Shown: positions 33,137 through 41,793, counted from the stretch's first letter. The stretch: DNA of 64,000 bases from Bradyrhizobium glycinis (GCF_016031655.1 NZ_JACCHQ010000005.1:231022-295021), one strand, 5' to 3'. Made by a program: numbers and translations. The notes: generated by a model not told the origin, from the letters alone.

Positions 33137-34801
33137 TCAGCGCCCGAAGCGCTTGGCCAGCATCTCCTTCAGGATCTGCCGCTTGATCTGCTTGTTGGTG
33201 AGCACGCCGTCGTGCCACCAGAAGCCGTCGGCCTTCATCTTCTGCGCGGCGCGGACGAAGCGGTCGGCGACTTCGGTGAAGTCGGCGTCGGTGTAGTTGA
33301 GGCTGAAGATCAGCCGGCCGGTGCCGACCCAGCTCAACGCCAGGCCTTCGGCGCGCAGGTAATATTGCAGCATCCAATTGTAGCGGGACGGCGTGGTGTA
33401 TTTCACCGTCCAGATCGAGGAGAAGTTGGCGAAGCGCACCGGCAGGTCGGCATCCTGCATCATCTGGTTGAGCTTCTTCACGCGCCCGTTCCAGGTCTCC
33501 TCCAGCCCGTCATAGACGGCGCGGAAGTTCGGGCTGGCGAGACGGCTCAGGAACTCGTCCATCGCCGTCATGACGTAGGGGTGCGAGTTAAAGGTGCCGC
33601 GGGCGAAGCAGATGTCAGCGGGACGGTCGTCGCGGAAGCGGCGCATCAATTCGCGCTTGCCGCAGACCACGCCGACCGGCAGGCCGCCGGCGAGGCTCTT
33701 GCCGTAGGTCACCATGTCGGCGCGCACGCCGAAATATTCCTGTGCACCGCCGGCGGCGAGGCGGAAGCCGACGAAGACTTCGTCGAAGATCAGGACGATG
33801 CCGCGCTGGTCGCAGACCGCGCGCAGCTGCTTCAGCCATTCAGTGTAGGCCGCCCGATCGAAATTGCCGCCGCGCGAGGAATCGACCAGCGAGGAATCGC
33901 CGGGCGCGTTGGCGTTGGGATGCAGGCCCTGCAGCGGATTGACCAGCACGCAGGCGATGTCCTTGCGCGTCCGCAGGACATGCAGCGTCTTCTCCGACAT
34001 TTCGGCGAGGGTGTAGGTCTCGTGCGCAGGGATGGGATTGCCGACACCGGGCTGCACGTCGCCCCACCAGCCGTGATAGGCGCCGGCGAAACGAACCAGG
34101 TGCGTGCGCTTGGTGTGGTAGCGCGCCAGCCGCACCGCCTGCATCACGGCTTCGGTGCCGGACATGTGGAACGAGACCTCGTCGAGGCCGGAGATTTGGC
34201 AAAGCCGCTGCACATTCTCGAGGATGACGGGATGGTAGGGGCCGAGCACAGGGCCGAGCGCATGCGCGCGCTTTTCGGCGCCCTCGATGCACTCCTTGTA
34301 GAAGTCGTTGCCGAAGATGTTGACTCCGTAGGAGCCCGTGAGATCGTAGAAGCTGTTGCCGTCGACATCGGTGACGGTGACGCCGCTGGACGATTCCATG
34401 AAAGTCGAGGTGCCCAGATGCTCGCGGACGAGACGCGAGAACTGGAACGGCACGCGGTAGCTTTCGGTGAAGTTGAGATCGGAGATCTTCTCGGCCGCCT
34501 CCTTGGTCATCGCGCGACCTTTGGGGTAGCGCTCGGCGTAGAGCCTGGCGAGGCGGAAGAAGGCGTCCTTGCGCTGCGCTGCGATGTTCGCCGGCGCGCC
34601 GTCGCAGGCAAAGTATCGATCACCGTCGAACTCGTAGAACGGCAGCAGCCGCGCCACCCGGCGCGACATCTTGGAGTGCCCGGCGAGCGAGCGGTGCTTG
34701 GCGCGGGACAGTTCGACCCGCGCCTTGATCTTCGGGAGGACGGCGGCAGCGGATGCTGCGGCGGCCACGGACATCGAGAGAATCGGGAGTGTCGTTTCCA
34801 T
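33137..34801 (-). CDS. Class-III PLP-dependent aminotransferase
   Basis: A 554-residue protein, longer than ordinary class-III aminotransferases (about 430) because of some 130 extra N-terminal residues that begin with a hydrophobic stretch. The core contains SFHMSGTEAVMQAVRLAR, FAGAYHGWWGD, VLIFDEVFVGFRLA and YGKSLAGGLPVG with the PLP Lys near residue 367, as in glutamate-1-semialdehyde aminomutase relatives. The substrate is unknown. It is divergent from psd (35 bases apart) and close to pmtA and a glycosyltransferase, so an amino-lipid or surface amine is a plausible product. Confidence 0.88.
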   Translation of the reverse strand: METTLPILSMSVAAAASAAAVLPKIKARVELSRAKHRSLAGHSKMSRRVARLLPFYEFDGDRYFACDGAPANIAAQRKDAFFRLARLYAERYPKGRAMTKEAAEKISDLNFTESYRVPFQFSRLVREHLGTSTFMESSSGVTVTDVDGNSFYDLTGSYGVNIFGNDFYKECIEGAEKRAHALGPVLGPYHPVILENVQRLCQISGLDEVSFHMSGTEAVMQAVRLARYHTKRTHLVRFAGAYHGWWGDVQPGVGNPIPAHETYTLAEMSEKTLHVLRTRKDIACVLVNPLQGLHPNANAPGDSSLVDSSRGGNFDRAAYTEWLKQLRAVCDQRGIVLIFDEVFVGFRLAAGGAQEYFGVRADMVTYGKSLAGGLPVGVVCGKRELMRRFRDDRPADICFARGTFNSHPYVMTAMDEFLSRLASPNFRAVYDGLEETWNGRVKKLNQMMQDADLPVRFANFSSIWTVKYTTPSRYNWMLQYYLRAEGLALSWVGTGRLIFSLNYTDADFTEVADRFVRAAQKMKADGFWWHDGVLTNKQIKRQILKEMLAKRFGR

Positions 34802-34836
34802 GACAACAAGCGCTAAACCTGTGAGCTGACAGATTC

Positions 34837-35700
34837 ATGACAGTCAAAGCCCTCATCGCCTCGTTCACCCAGCAGGAAGACCTCAACTTCCTGTTGACCA
34901 ACCGCATCCCGCGCGCGGCCCTCACCCGCTTCATGGGCTGGTTCTCCAAGATCGAGAATCCCCTGGTGCGGGACTTCTCGATCGCGCTGTGGAAGCTGTT
35001 CTCCGACCTCGACCTGTCGGAGGCGCGCAAGACGCATTTCAGGAGTCTGCACGACTGCTTCACCCGGGAGCTGAAGCCGGGCCTGCGGCCGTTCGATCCT
35101 GATGCTGCGGTGGTGGCGAGCCCGTCGGACGGCATCGTCGGCGCTCACGGCAAAATCGCGGACACCGAGCTGTTCCAGGTCAAGGGCGCGCCTTATTCGC
35201 TGCTCGATCTCGTCGGCGATTCCGCGCTGGTCGAGCAGCACCGCAACGGCTCCTTCGTCACGCTGCGGCTGACCTCGAGCATGTATCACCGCTTCCATGC
35301 GCCTTATGACGCGCATATCGAGCGGGTCACGCTGATCCACGGCGACGTCTGGAACGTCAACCCGATCGCGCTCAAGCGCGTCGAGCGTCTGTTCTGCAAG
35401 AACGAGCGCGCGGTGATCCGCACGCATTTATCGACCGGCGAAGCGGTGACGCTGGTCCCGGTGGCGGCGATCCTGGTTGCGAGCATCCGCCTGCACTTCC
35501 TCGACATGGTGCTGAACGCGCAGACGCGCTGCCCGGTCAATTTTCCCTGCGACGTCAACGTGAGCAAAGGCGAGGAGCTCGGCTGGTTCGAGCATGGCTC
35601 GACCATCATCATCCTCGCGCCCGGCGATTTCTCCTTCTGCGACGGCATTGCCGAGGGCACGCGCATTCGCGCCGGTCAAGCGCTGCTCAGAAGAAAGTAG
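34837..35700 (+). CDS. psd: Phosphatidylserine decarboxylase
   Basis: A 287-residue Psd. The proenzyme cleaves itself at the Gly-Ser bond of the HGST motif near residue 252 (GWFEHGSTIIIL) to create the pyruvoyl group. SPSDGIVGAHGKI, SSMYHRFHAPYDAHIERV and HGDVWNVNPIAL are family blocks. It makes phosphatidylethanolamine at the inner membrane, the substrate of the PmtA encoded 3 kb away. No phosphatidylserine synthase is in the window. The gene is divergent from the class-III aminotransferase, with only 35 bases for both promoters. Confidence 0.95.
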   Translation: MTVKALIASFTQQEDLNFLLTNRIPRAALTRFMGWFSKIENPLVRDFSIALWKLFSDLDLSEARKTHFRSLHDCFTRELKPGLRPFDPDAAVVASPSDGIVGAHGKIADTELFQVKGAPYSLLDLVGDSALVEQHRNGSFVTLRLTSSMYHRFHAPYDAHIERVTLIHGDVWNVNPIALKRVERLFCKNERAVIRTHLSTGEAVTLVPVAAILVASIRLHFLDMVLNAQTRCPVNFPCDVNVSKGEELGWFEHGSTIIILAPGDFSFCDGIAEGTRIRAGQALLRRK

Positions 35701-35768
35701 CCTTCAATCCGCCGTCCCCGCCGCCTATATCGTCGGGCGGGGACGATTCGATCGATACGGATCTGACG

Positions 35769-36356
35769 ATGGCGCGGGCGCCGGTCATGGCGGCGGGTGG
35801 TATTGTGTTGCGGCGCGGGCCGGTGCCGCTGGTTGCAGTCGTGCGCCAGCGCAAGCGCAACGAATGGGTCCTGCCCAAGGGCAAGCTCGACGACGGCGAG
35901 ACGCCGAAGGAAGCCGCGCACCGCGAGGTGCTGGAGGAGACCGGCCACGACGTCGCCGTGCACGAATTTCTGGGCACGCTCGTCTATCAGTCCGGCGGGC
36001 GCTCCAAGGTCGTGCATTTCTGGCGGATGGAAGCCGACGGCGGGCCGGTCCGCAAGCTGATGAACGACATCAAGGCGGTCGACTGGCTGACGCTGGACGA
36101 TGCGATCGCCCGTCTGTCGCGCGAATATGAGCGCGCGTTCCTGACTCAGATCGGACCGATCGCGCTCGCGGCAGCGGGGCTGGCTCCTGCGGTTGCGCCG
36201 GAGGCGAAGCAGGTTTCCGAGCCCGTATCGCCATTGGCGAAAGACGACATCGATGCATCATTGCAGGCGCTGACACCCGTGGAAGCAGCTTCCATCGACG
36301 AGTTGCGGCACGGCCTGTTGCAAAAAGTGAAGGCCTGGCTGCGCGGCGAGGCGTGA
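35769..36356 (+). CDS. Nudix hydrolase
   Basis: A 195-residue protein with a complete Nudix box at residues 38-60 (G-x5-E-x7-REVLEETG), the Mg2+-binding motif of enzymes that hydrolyse nucleoside diphosphate derivatives. The N-terminal AAGGIVLRRGPVPLVAVVRQRKRNEW leads into it. About 70 extra C-terminal residues are Ala/Pro-rich and end in a helix, without a known domain. The substrate is not predictable. It lies 68 bases after psd and may be cotranscribed with it. Confidence 0.92.
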   Translation: MARAPVMAAGGIVLRRGPVPLVAVVRQRKRNEWVLPKGKLDDGETPKEAAHREVLEETGHDVAVHEFLGTLVYQSGGRSKVVHFWRMEADGGPVRKLMNDIKAVDWLTLDDAIARLSREYERAFLTQIGPIALAAAGLAPAVAPEAKQVSEPVSPLAKDDIDASLQALTPVEAASIDELRHGLLQKVKAWLRGEA

Positions 36357-36423
36357 GGTCGGGTCGTATCGTGCCTGCGCCTGAGGGTTCATGCGGTTGG
36401 GCGGGTCTCCTTCCCACCAAGCC

Positions 36424-36510
36424 GTCATTGCGAGCGTAGCGAAGCAATCCAGAATTCCTCCGCGGAAAGACTCTGGATTGCTTCGTCGCAAGGGCTCCTC
36501 GCAATGACGG
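36424..36510. repeat. Dispersed inverted repeat (GTCATTGCGAGC family), copy 2
   Basis: The same palindrome as at 13820-13907 (GTCATTGCGAG...CAATCCAGA / TCTGGATTG...CGCAATGAC). It separates the Nudix gene from the FecR-domain gene and could form a bidirectional terminator-like hairpin. Confidence 0.88.
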
Positions 36511-36605
36511 GAGAAGGCGGAGCGCGCCTCGTTCGCACTATTTCCTCGGAAGCCACCACTGCGTTTGACGATGCACCTCCGCCCGCAACGGGAGAAAGTG
36601 GCGCG

Positions 36606-38051
36606 TCACCGCCGCTCTTTCTCCTTCGGAGCGGGCGCTGGTCTGCGCGGCGCTGCGGGACGTTGCGCGGCGGGGAGGCGCGGCTGGAAGCCGCCGGGGT
36701 GCTGCATGCCTGGTTGTTGAGCCGCAGGCTGGCCCGGTTGCAATCCTGTGCGCGGCAATGGCTGCTGCGGTCCTGCTTGCTGTGTGCCGCCCGGTTGCGG
36801 CGGCACGATTCCTCCGGGCTGAATCTGTCCACCACGCTGGGGCAGGGTCTGCGGTGCGCTGTTGGGCGCCGTGCCTTGTCCGGCGCGCGGTGCGCGTGGA
36901 CGGCCGGCACCTCGCGGCTGGCCGGGCTGCGGTTGCACCTGTTGCTGCTGCCCGGCACGCGGCGCGCCAGGCTGGCCGGTGCCGCCTTGTTGTCCCTGCC
37001 GCTGCGGGGGCTGCGCGCCTTGTCCCTGCCGGCCCGGCGTGCCCGGCTGCTGCTGACCCGGACGGTTGTCCTGACGCGGCTGACCGTTCGGCCGTTGCGG
37101 CAATTGCCCTGGGGCCGTCGTCGGCCGCAATTGTTGCTGCTGCGGCGGTTGTGCCGGCCGCGGAATGCGGCTGAGCGCAGTCGGATTGGCGCGACGGAAG
37201 TCGCGCTGCTCGATGACGATCTGCCGGCCCGCCGTCTGCGCCAGATGCACCTGGCTGACGAAGCCGCGGTCGCGCGCGATCTGCTGCGCGGGAATCGTGA
37301 TCGGCACGGCAGCAAAGCGCATGCCGCCGGCCGGGGCTGCACCCGGGCGGATCGCAAAGCCGCTCGCGGCTTGCGTCAGCGCGCCGAGCCGCGCGCCGCT
37401 GGAGCGGTCGTCGACCTCGATGTGGCCGACGCGGCCGTCGGCGTCGGGATAGAGTTTTACGTTGACGGTGCTCGCCCTGTTCGCAGCCGCGCCTGCCGGG
37501 ACGTCGACGACCCCGGTGGTGCCGCGGATGCCAAGCGTTGCCGTCGGCGTCGTGATCTTCATGTCGCCCGTCTTCGCCACCGCGGCCGCCACGAAGGCAA
37601 CCGTGCCCTTGCCGACGTCGAAGATCGCCGAATTCTGCTTGCCGCCCTCGTCATAGACGTAATTGTCGATGGTGATCTTCGCGCTGGCCGTGAGCTTGAA
37701 CGTGGTAGCGTCGGTGAAGGTGATGCCGAGCGAGGAGTTCGACGAGGTCTGCACGATGTCGTTGAGATAGATGTCGTCGCGCACGCGCAGCGGATAGGAA
37801 TTCTTGTCGCGGATCACGGTCGCGATCCCCGTCACGGTCGCGACGTTGCCGATCGGCTCGACGGCGGCGGGCTGTGCGTCTGCAGACGGTGCCGGGGTGG
37901 CGGAAGGCGTCGGCGAAGGCGCGGGCGTTGGCTCGGCTTGCGGCTGCGCCTGTGCGACTTCGATCGTCTCGAATGCACGCGCCGCGCTGCTGCCTGCCAG
38001 CGGCAATGCCGGCAGCACGAGCGCGAACACGAAGCGGCGCCAAGCCAGCAT
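36606..38051 (-). CDS. Secreted FecR-domain protein with Pro/Gln-rich C-terminus
   Basis: A 481-residue protein starting at the ATG at 38051, with a signal peptide (cleavage near AARAF). A Pro/Ala linker leads to a FecR domain (about residues 60-170: ATVIRDKNSYPLRVRDDIYL, TFTDATTFKLTASAKITIDN, TPTATLGIRGTTGVVDV). The last ~230 residues are low complexity, rich in PGQ, PQQ and RPA repeats. Unlike sigma-regulating FecR it lacks the N-terminal cytoplasmic domain and helix, so it is probably a periplasmic or surface protein and not a sigma regulator. Confidence 0.85.
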   Translation of the reverse strand: MLAWRRFVFALVLPALPLAGSSAARAFETIEVAQAQPQAEPTPAPSPTPSATPAPSADAQPAAVEPIGNVATVTGIATVIRDKNSYPLRVRDDIYLNDIVQTSSNSSLGITFTDATTFKLTASAKITIDNYVYDEGGKQNSAIFDVGKGTVAFVAAAVAKTGDMKITTPTATLGIRGTTGVVDVPAGAAANRASTVNVKLYPDADGRVGHIEVDDRSSGARLGALTQAASGFAIRPGAAPAGGMRFAAVPITIPAQQIARDRGFVSQVHLAQTAGRQIVIEQRDFRRANPTALSRIPRPAQPPQQQQLRPTTAPGQLPQRPNGQPRQDNRPGQQQPGTPGRQGQGAQPPQRQGQQGGTGQPGAPRAGQQQQVQPQPGQPRGAGRPRAPRAGQGTAPNSAPQTLPQRGGQIQPGGIVPPQPGGTQQAGPQQPLPRTGLQPGQPAAQQPGMQHPGGFQPRLPAAQRPAAPRRPAPAPKEKERR

Positions 38052-38143
38052 TGATGTCACGAGGAAGTCCCGGTGAGAACGTGAGGCGAGATCGGGCGAT
38101 TTCAACGGGGGATGGCTGAATGGTGGATGAACGTCTGTCGCAT

Positions 38144-38226
38144 GGACCGGGCTTGACCCGGCCATCCACGTCTTGCTGCTCGGTACGAAGAACGTGGATG
38201 CCCGGGACAAGCCCGGGCATGACGAC
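38144..38226. repeat. Intergenic inverted repeat (CCGGGC family)
   Basis: GACCGGGCTTGACCCGGCC with CATCCACGT on the left and ACGTGGATGCCCGGGACAAG with CCCGGGCATGAC on the right form a long palindrome. It fills the gap between the FecR-domain gene and the first DUF2147 gene. Relatives lie near 1505 and 32880. Confidence 0.78.
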
Positions 38227-38256
38227 GTCGTATGCTTCGCGATGACGCCTTCGCTA

Positions 38257-39030
38257 TCAGCTCACCCGCTTCCAGGTCTGGCCGCCGCAGAACATACCGC
38301 CGAAGGCGCAGCCCTGCACGCGCATCGCGTTCGGACCTTTCATCGAGATCGTGGAGTCGTAATTGCGGCCGGAGTTGGGATCACGAATGCGGCCGCTCCA
38401 CTTCGATCCCTCCGGCTTCATGTTGATCAGGATGCGCTCATTGGTCTTCTCGGCATAGCCGCAGAGATTGGCGCCGCACTGCTCGACGCGGACATTGCCC
38501 TTGTTCTCTTCGGTCGCCCAGACGCCGATCGGCGAGTTCGCTGCGGGCACGGGCGCGGTGGCCACCGGAGCCGGCGCGGGAGCCGCGGCGACGGGAGCGG
38601 GGGCGGCGGCAGGCGCAGCAACAGGAGCAGGCTGCGAGCTGTCGAAGCCGACAGAAGGAGCGGCAACGGTCGCGGCTGGGGCAGCCGGTGGGGTCGCGGC
38701 TGGCGCTGCCGGCGCAGTCGCTTGCGGCACGGGCTGCTGCTGCACGGGAGCCGGCGTGGGCTGCGCCGTCGTGGGCGCCGGAGCCGGCGTGGTGTCGTCG
38801 TCATCGTCCTTGGAGCCGCCAAGGCCCTTGAGGTTGATGTTGTTCAGCTTGATCGGCTTGTCCGACAGGCCCGGCGCGACGATGGTCACGCAATTGAGCG
38901 AAGCGCAGTTGCGCGGCGTCTCGATGCGGATGTGCTGGCCCTCGATCTGGAACGAGATCGAGTTGCCGGCATGTGCGGCGGCGCTCGAAGCCAGGAAGAG
39001 GGCGGTGGCGGCGATGGAGAGCTTGTTCAT
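38257..39030 (-). CDS. Secreted DUF2147 protein with N-terminal cysteine-pair domain (paralogue A)
   Basis: A 257-residue protein with a signal peptide (cleavage near AAHAGNS). A short domain (ISFQIEGQHIRIETPRNCAS, then LNCVTIVAP) holds two Cys. A long Ala/Pro linker follows, then a C-terminal DUF2147 domain (GVWATEENKGNVRVEQCGAN, LCGYAEKTNERILINMKPEG, GRIRDPNSGRNYDSTISMKG). DUF2147 is a small beta-barrel in secreted proteobacterial proteins. The divergent neighbour at 39227 has the same architecture, indicating an inverted duplication with a shared control region of 196 bases. Confidence 0.85.
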   Translation of the reverse strand: MNKLSIAATALFLASSAAAHAGNSISFQIEGQHIRIETPRNCASLNCVTIVAPGLSDKPIKLNNINLKGLGGSKDDDDDTTPAPAPTTAQPTPAPVQQQPVPQATAPAAPAATPPAAPAATVAAPSVGFDSSQPAPVAAPAAAPAPVAAAPAPAPVATAPVPAANSPIGVWATEENKGNVRVEQCGANLCGYAEKTNERILINMKPEGSKWSGRIRDPNSGRNYDSTISMKGPNAMRVQGCAFGGMFCGGQTWKRVS

Positions 39031-39226
39031 GACAACCTCCGAAAATAGCGTGGTCCCGAGATGGACTGAAGTCGCTGGTGGATGAAGCGTGGTTCGACTC
39101 TAAGCCGGGGCGGTCGGCTGTTCTGTGATGGGCGTCACAACGAGCGAACGCCGCCTGGGTGATGCAGCGCACACTCAAGCCGAGCCGGCGCTGCGTAACG
39201 TCGTCGCCACACGGAGGGAGACGCAG

Positions 39227-40114
39227 ATGCAGCGGCTTGCCACTTGCCTTGCCACATCGATCGCGCTGCTGGCGATCGCGCCGACGGCGCAGGCTGGCTC
39301 CTACACGTTCTCGATCGGAGGCAACCGGTTCCTTGTCGAGGCGCCGCGCAATTGCCGATCCGCGTCCTGTATCACGGTGGCCTCCAAGCGCAGCCTCAGG
39401 ACGACGGACGATATCGGCACGGCACCGGCCTCGCAGCCGGCGCCTGCGCCGGTGGTCCAGGCACCGCAGCCGGCTTGTTCGACGGTACCGGTCAAGCCGC
39501 CACAAGCGGCTGTGGTCGTGCCGCCACCGGCACCTCCCGTTCTTGCTGCGGCGACGTCGCAGCCCGTTGCACCGCCGCCGGCGCCAAGCTTGGAGATTTC
39601 GAGAATGGAGACGCTGAGCCCCGGTCCGCCGCGGGTTGATCTGGAGCGCGTCGATCAGCCGAAGACCGCCGCGCTCGAACCCCCGCGCATCGAGCCGCCG
39701 GTCATCGTCCCGAGCGCCGAGATCAATCACACCGTAACTGTGGCGCAGACCGGCGATGACGACAGCCATGCGCCGCTCGGCGAATGGGAGAGCCTAGGCG
39801 CCAAGGGCACGGTCCGCATCGAGCGCTGTGGATCTGCATTGTGCGGTTACGCGCTCAGTGAAGCGACGAGCCGCGGCGAGAGCGTGCTCGTCAACATGAA
39901 GCCGAAGAAGCACGGTGTCTGGACCGGCAGCATCTACAGCCGATCCAGCGGCAACACCTATTATGCGACGATGACTCTGAAGAGCTCCGGCAAGCTTCAC
40001 GTCGAAGCCTGCGCGCTCGGCCGCCTCTGGTGCTCCGGCAACGATTGGACGCGGGTCGAGGCGCCGCGCGAGCAGCTGATCACGACGTCACCTCAATGGA
40101 GCGCGCGGTCGTAG
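39227..40114 (+). CDS. Secreted DUF2147 protein with N-terminal cysteine-pair domain (paralogue B)
   Basis: A 295-residue protein, start at the ATG at 39227 (GGAGGGAGACG upstream). Signal peptide (cleavage near TAQAGSY), then YTFSIGGNRFLVEAPRNCRS and ASCITVASK, the same two-Cys domain as paralogue A. A Pro/Ala-rich linker is longer here and includes an acidic stretch. The DUF2147 domain (PLGEWESLGAKGTVRIERCG, ALCGYALSEATSRGESVLVN, GKLHVEACALGRLWCSG) closes the protein. Function unknown; probably periplasmic or outer-surface. Confidence 0.85.
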   Translation: MQRLATCLATSIALLAIAPTAQAGSYTFSIGGNRFLVEAPRNCRSASCITVASKRSLRTTDDIGTAPASQPAPAPVVQAPQPACSTVPVKPPQAAVVVPPPAPPVLAAATSQPVAPPPAPSLEISRMETLSPGPPRVDLERVDQPKTAALEPPRIEPPVIVPSAEINHTVTVAQTGDDDSHAPLGEWESLGAKGTVRIERCGSALCGYALSEATSRGESVLVNMKPKKHGVWTGSIYSRSSGNTYYATMTLKSSGKLHVEACALGRLWCSGNDWTRVEAPREQLITTSPQWSARS

Positions 40115-40141
40115 CTCGCTGCGATGCGCATTGTTGTGCCC

Positions 40142-40289
40142 TCGCCCCTTGTGGGAGAGGGCAGCTCCGCTGGTTAACGCGGGCTCACTTGGGTGAGGGG
40201 TTTGTCTCCACAAGCACCAGGCCGCGAGGATAGAACCCCTCATCCGTCGCGCTTCGCGCGCCACCTTCTCCCACAAGGGGAGAAGGGAA
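40142..40289. repeat. Dispersed palindromic repeat, variant of the CTCTCCC family, copy 3
   Basis: CCCCTTGTGGGAGAGG at the left is mirrored by CCTTCTCCCACAAGGGG at the right, with TGGGTGAGGGG and ACCCCTCATCC inside. It follows the layout of copies 1, 2 and 4 with a different stem sequence. Confidence 0.8.
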
Positions 40290-40312
40290 GAGAATCACCG
40301 TGTGCTTTGAGT

Positions 40313-40396
40313 CTAGATCATCCCGAGCACGATGGCGCCGACGAAGGCCATGGCGAGATAGGCGGTGATAACGCTCAGTCTGCCGGCGAACGTCAT
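40313..40396 (-). CDS. 27-residue membrane miniprotein
   Basis: A short frame from the ATG at 40396 to a TAG at 40313-40315. It encodes a single hydrophobic helix with the outline MTFAGRLSVITAYLAMAFVG plus seven residues ending MI. GGAGGAAG lies nine bases before the ATG. The helix with small residues and the clean ribosome binding site suggest a real small membrane protein of the kind that escapes automatic annotation. Function unknown. Confidence 0.55.
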   Translation of the reverse strand: MTFAGRLSVITAYLAMAFVGAIVLGMI

Positions 40397-40575
40397 GAGG
40401 TCGCTTCCTCCGTGCGCGCTGGCCTTATGGTTAACAGAAAGTCTCTTTTCGAAAAAGTCAGGCTCGCTGTCGCGCGTCATCGACAGCAACCGGTGCCGCC
40501 GCGCTCGGTATGGTTAAAGGATACTGAAATCAACACGTTGAAGAGTCTTTAAGTAAATTCATCGAACGTGCGTGC

Positions 40576-41793
40576 ATGACGCGCGGAGTTCGTTTGTATC
40601 TCGTCGGCTCCATCGTCCTTGTTTCGCTAGCGGGTTGCGGTCGCGGCTTCTTCCAGGCCGAACGCGAACCATGGCGGGCCGAGGCGGAAGCCGCATGCCT
40701 GAAATCGGGCGCGGTCAAGGAAAGCGCGGACATCGTCCGCATCGACCCGATCTCCGGGCCTGGCAGCTGCGGCGCCGAGTTTCCGCTCAAGGTCGCCGCC
40801 ATCGGCGAAGCCTCCGGCACCTATGGCTTTGCCGACGAGGCGCTGCGTCCGCCCGGGAGCATCGGCAACCAGCCGCGTTGGCCGGTGCAGCCGCAGTCGA
40901 ATTATCCGCAGAGCCAGAGCTATCCGGCATCGTCCTATCCGGCATCGTCCTATCCGCAGCGCTCGAACTATCCCGAGAGCGCGGTGCGCCAGCCCGCCGG
41001 CTACGGCACCTCGTCCGGGCCGATGTCGCTGAACGCACCCGGCGTGGCCGCGCAGGAGGACGAGATCGATCTGCCGCCGGAGGGCACCGATGCCGCGGGT
41101 GCGGCGCGCTATATGAACGCACCGAGCTATCCGGCTCGTCCTGCGCCTTACTCGCAGGCGCCGGCACAGCAGCCGCTGCCGCGTCTTGGTCCTGCGCAGG
41201 GCAATCCCGTCACGACCGTCGGTCCGGTCGCGATCAAGCCGACCGCGACGCTCGCCTGTCCGATCGTGTCCGAGCTCGATCGCTGGCTCGCCGACACGGT
41301 GCAGCCTTCGGCGATGCGCTGGTTCGGCGTGCGCGTCGCCGAGATCAAACAGATCTCCGCCTATTCCTGCCGCGGCATGAACGGCAATCCGCACTCCCAC
41401 ATCTCCGAGCACGCCTTCGGCAATGCGCTCGACATTTCGGCCTTCGTGCTCGCCGACGGCCGCCGTGTCACGATCAAGGACGGCTGGCGGGGCATGCCGG
41501 AAGAGCAGGGCTTCCTGCGCGACGTGCAGGCAGGGGCTTGCGCGCATTTCACCACCGTGCTGGCGCCGGGCTCGAACGTCTACCACTACGATCACATCCA
41601 CGTCGATCTGATGCGCCGCGCCAGCCGCCGCCTGATCTGCCAGCCCGCCGCGGTGTCCGGCGAAGAGGTCGCCGCTCGCGCGCAATCGCGCAGACCCTAT
41701 GCGAGTGCGCGCGAGCCGTCGGTGACCGGTTCGCTCGGTTCGCGCAAGAGCACGATGCGCAAGCGGGAAGAAGACGAGTACGCCGACGATTAG
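40576..41793 (+). CDS. Extensin-like lipoprotein (M15-type zinc site)
   Basis: A 405-residue protein. A lipobox (VSLAGC, Cys near residue 21) marks it as a lipoprotein. A 150-residue region rich in Ser, Tyr and Pro (NYPQSQSYPASSYPASSYPQ) follows. The C-terminal extensin-like domain (residues about 230-355) contains SHISEHAFGNALDISAFVL and VYHYDHIHVDL, a His/Asp plus HxH set like the zinc site of D,D-carboxypeptidases (M15). It may cleave or bind peptidoglycan peptides. The C-terminal tail is basic. Confidence 0.88.
   Translation: MTRGVRLYLVGSIVLVSLAGCGRGFFQAEREPWRAEAEAACLKSGAVKESADIVRIDPISGPGSCGAEFPLKVAAIGEASGTYGFADEALRPPGSIGNQPRWPVQPQSNYPQSQSYPASSYPASSYPQRSNYPESAVRQPAGYGTSSGPMSLNAPGVAAQEDEIDLPPEGTDAAGAARYMNAPSYPARPAPYSQAPAQQPLPRLGPAQGNPVTTVGPVAIKPTATLACPIVSELDRWLADTVQPSAMRWFGVRVAEIKQISAYSCRGMNGNPHSHISEHAFGNALDISAFVLADGRRVTIKDGWRGMPEEQGFLRDVQAGACAHFTTVLAPGSNVYHYDHIHVDLMRRASRRLICQPAAVSGEEVAARAQSRRPYASAREPSVTGSLGSRKSTMRKREEDEYADD

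Noticed and set aside
32840..34816. 658-codon plus-strand frame
   Set aside because: Antisense to the aminotransferase, and its start lies inside a dispersed repeat.
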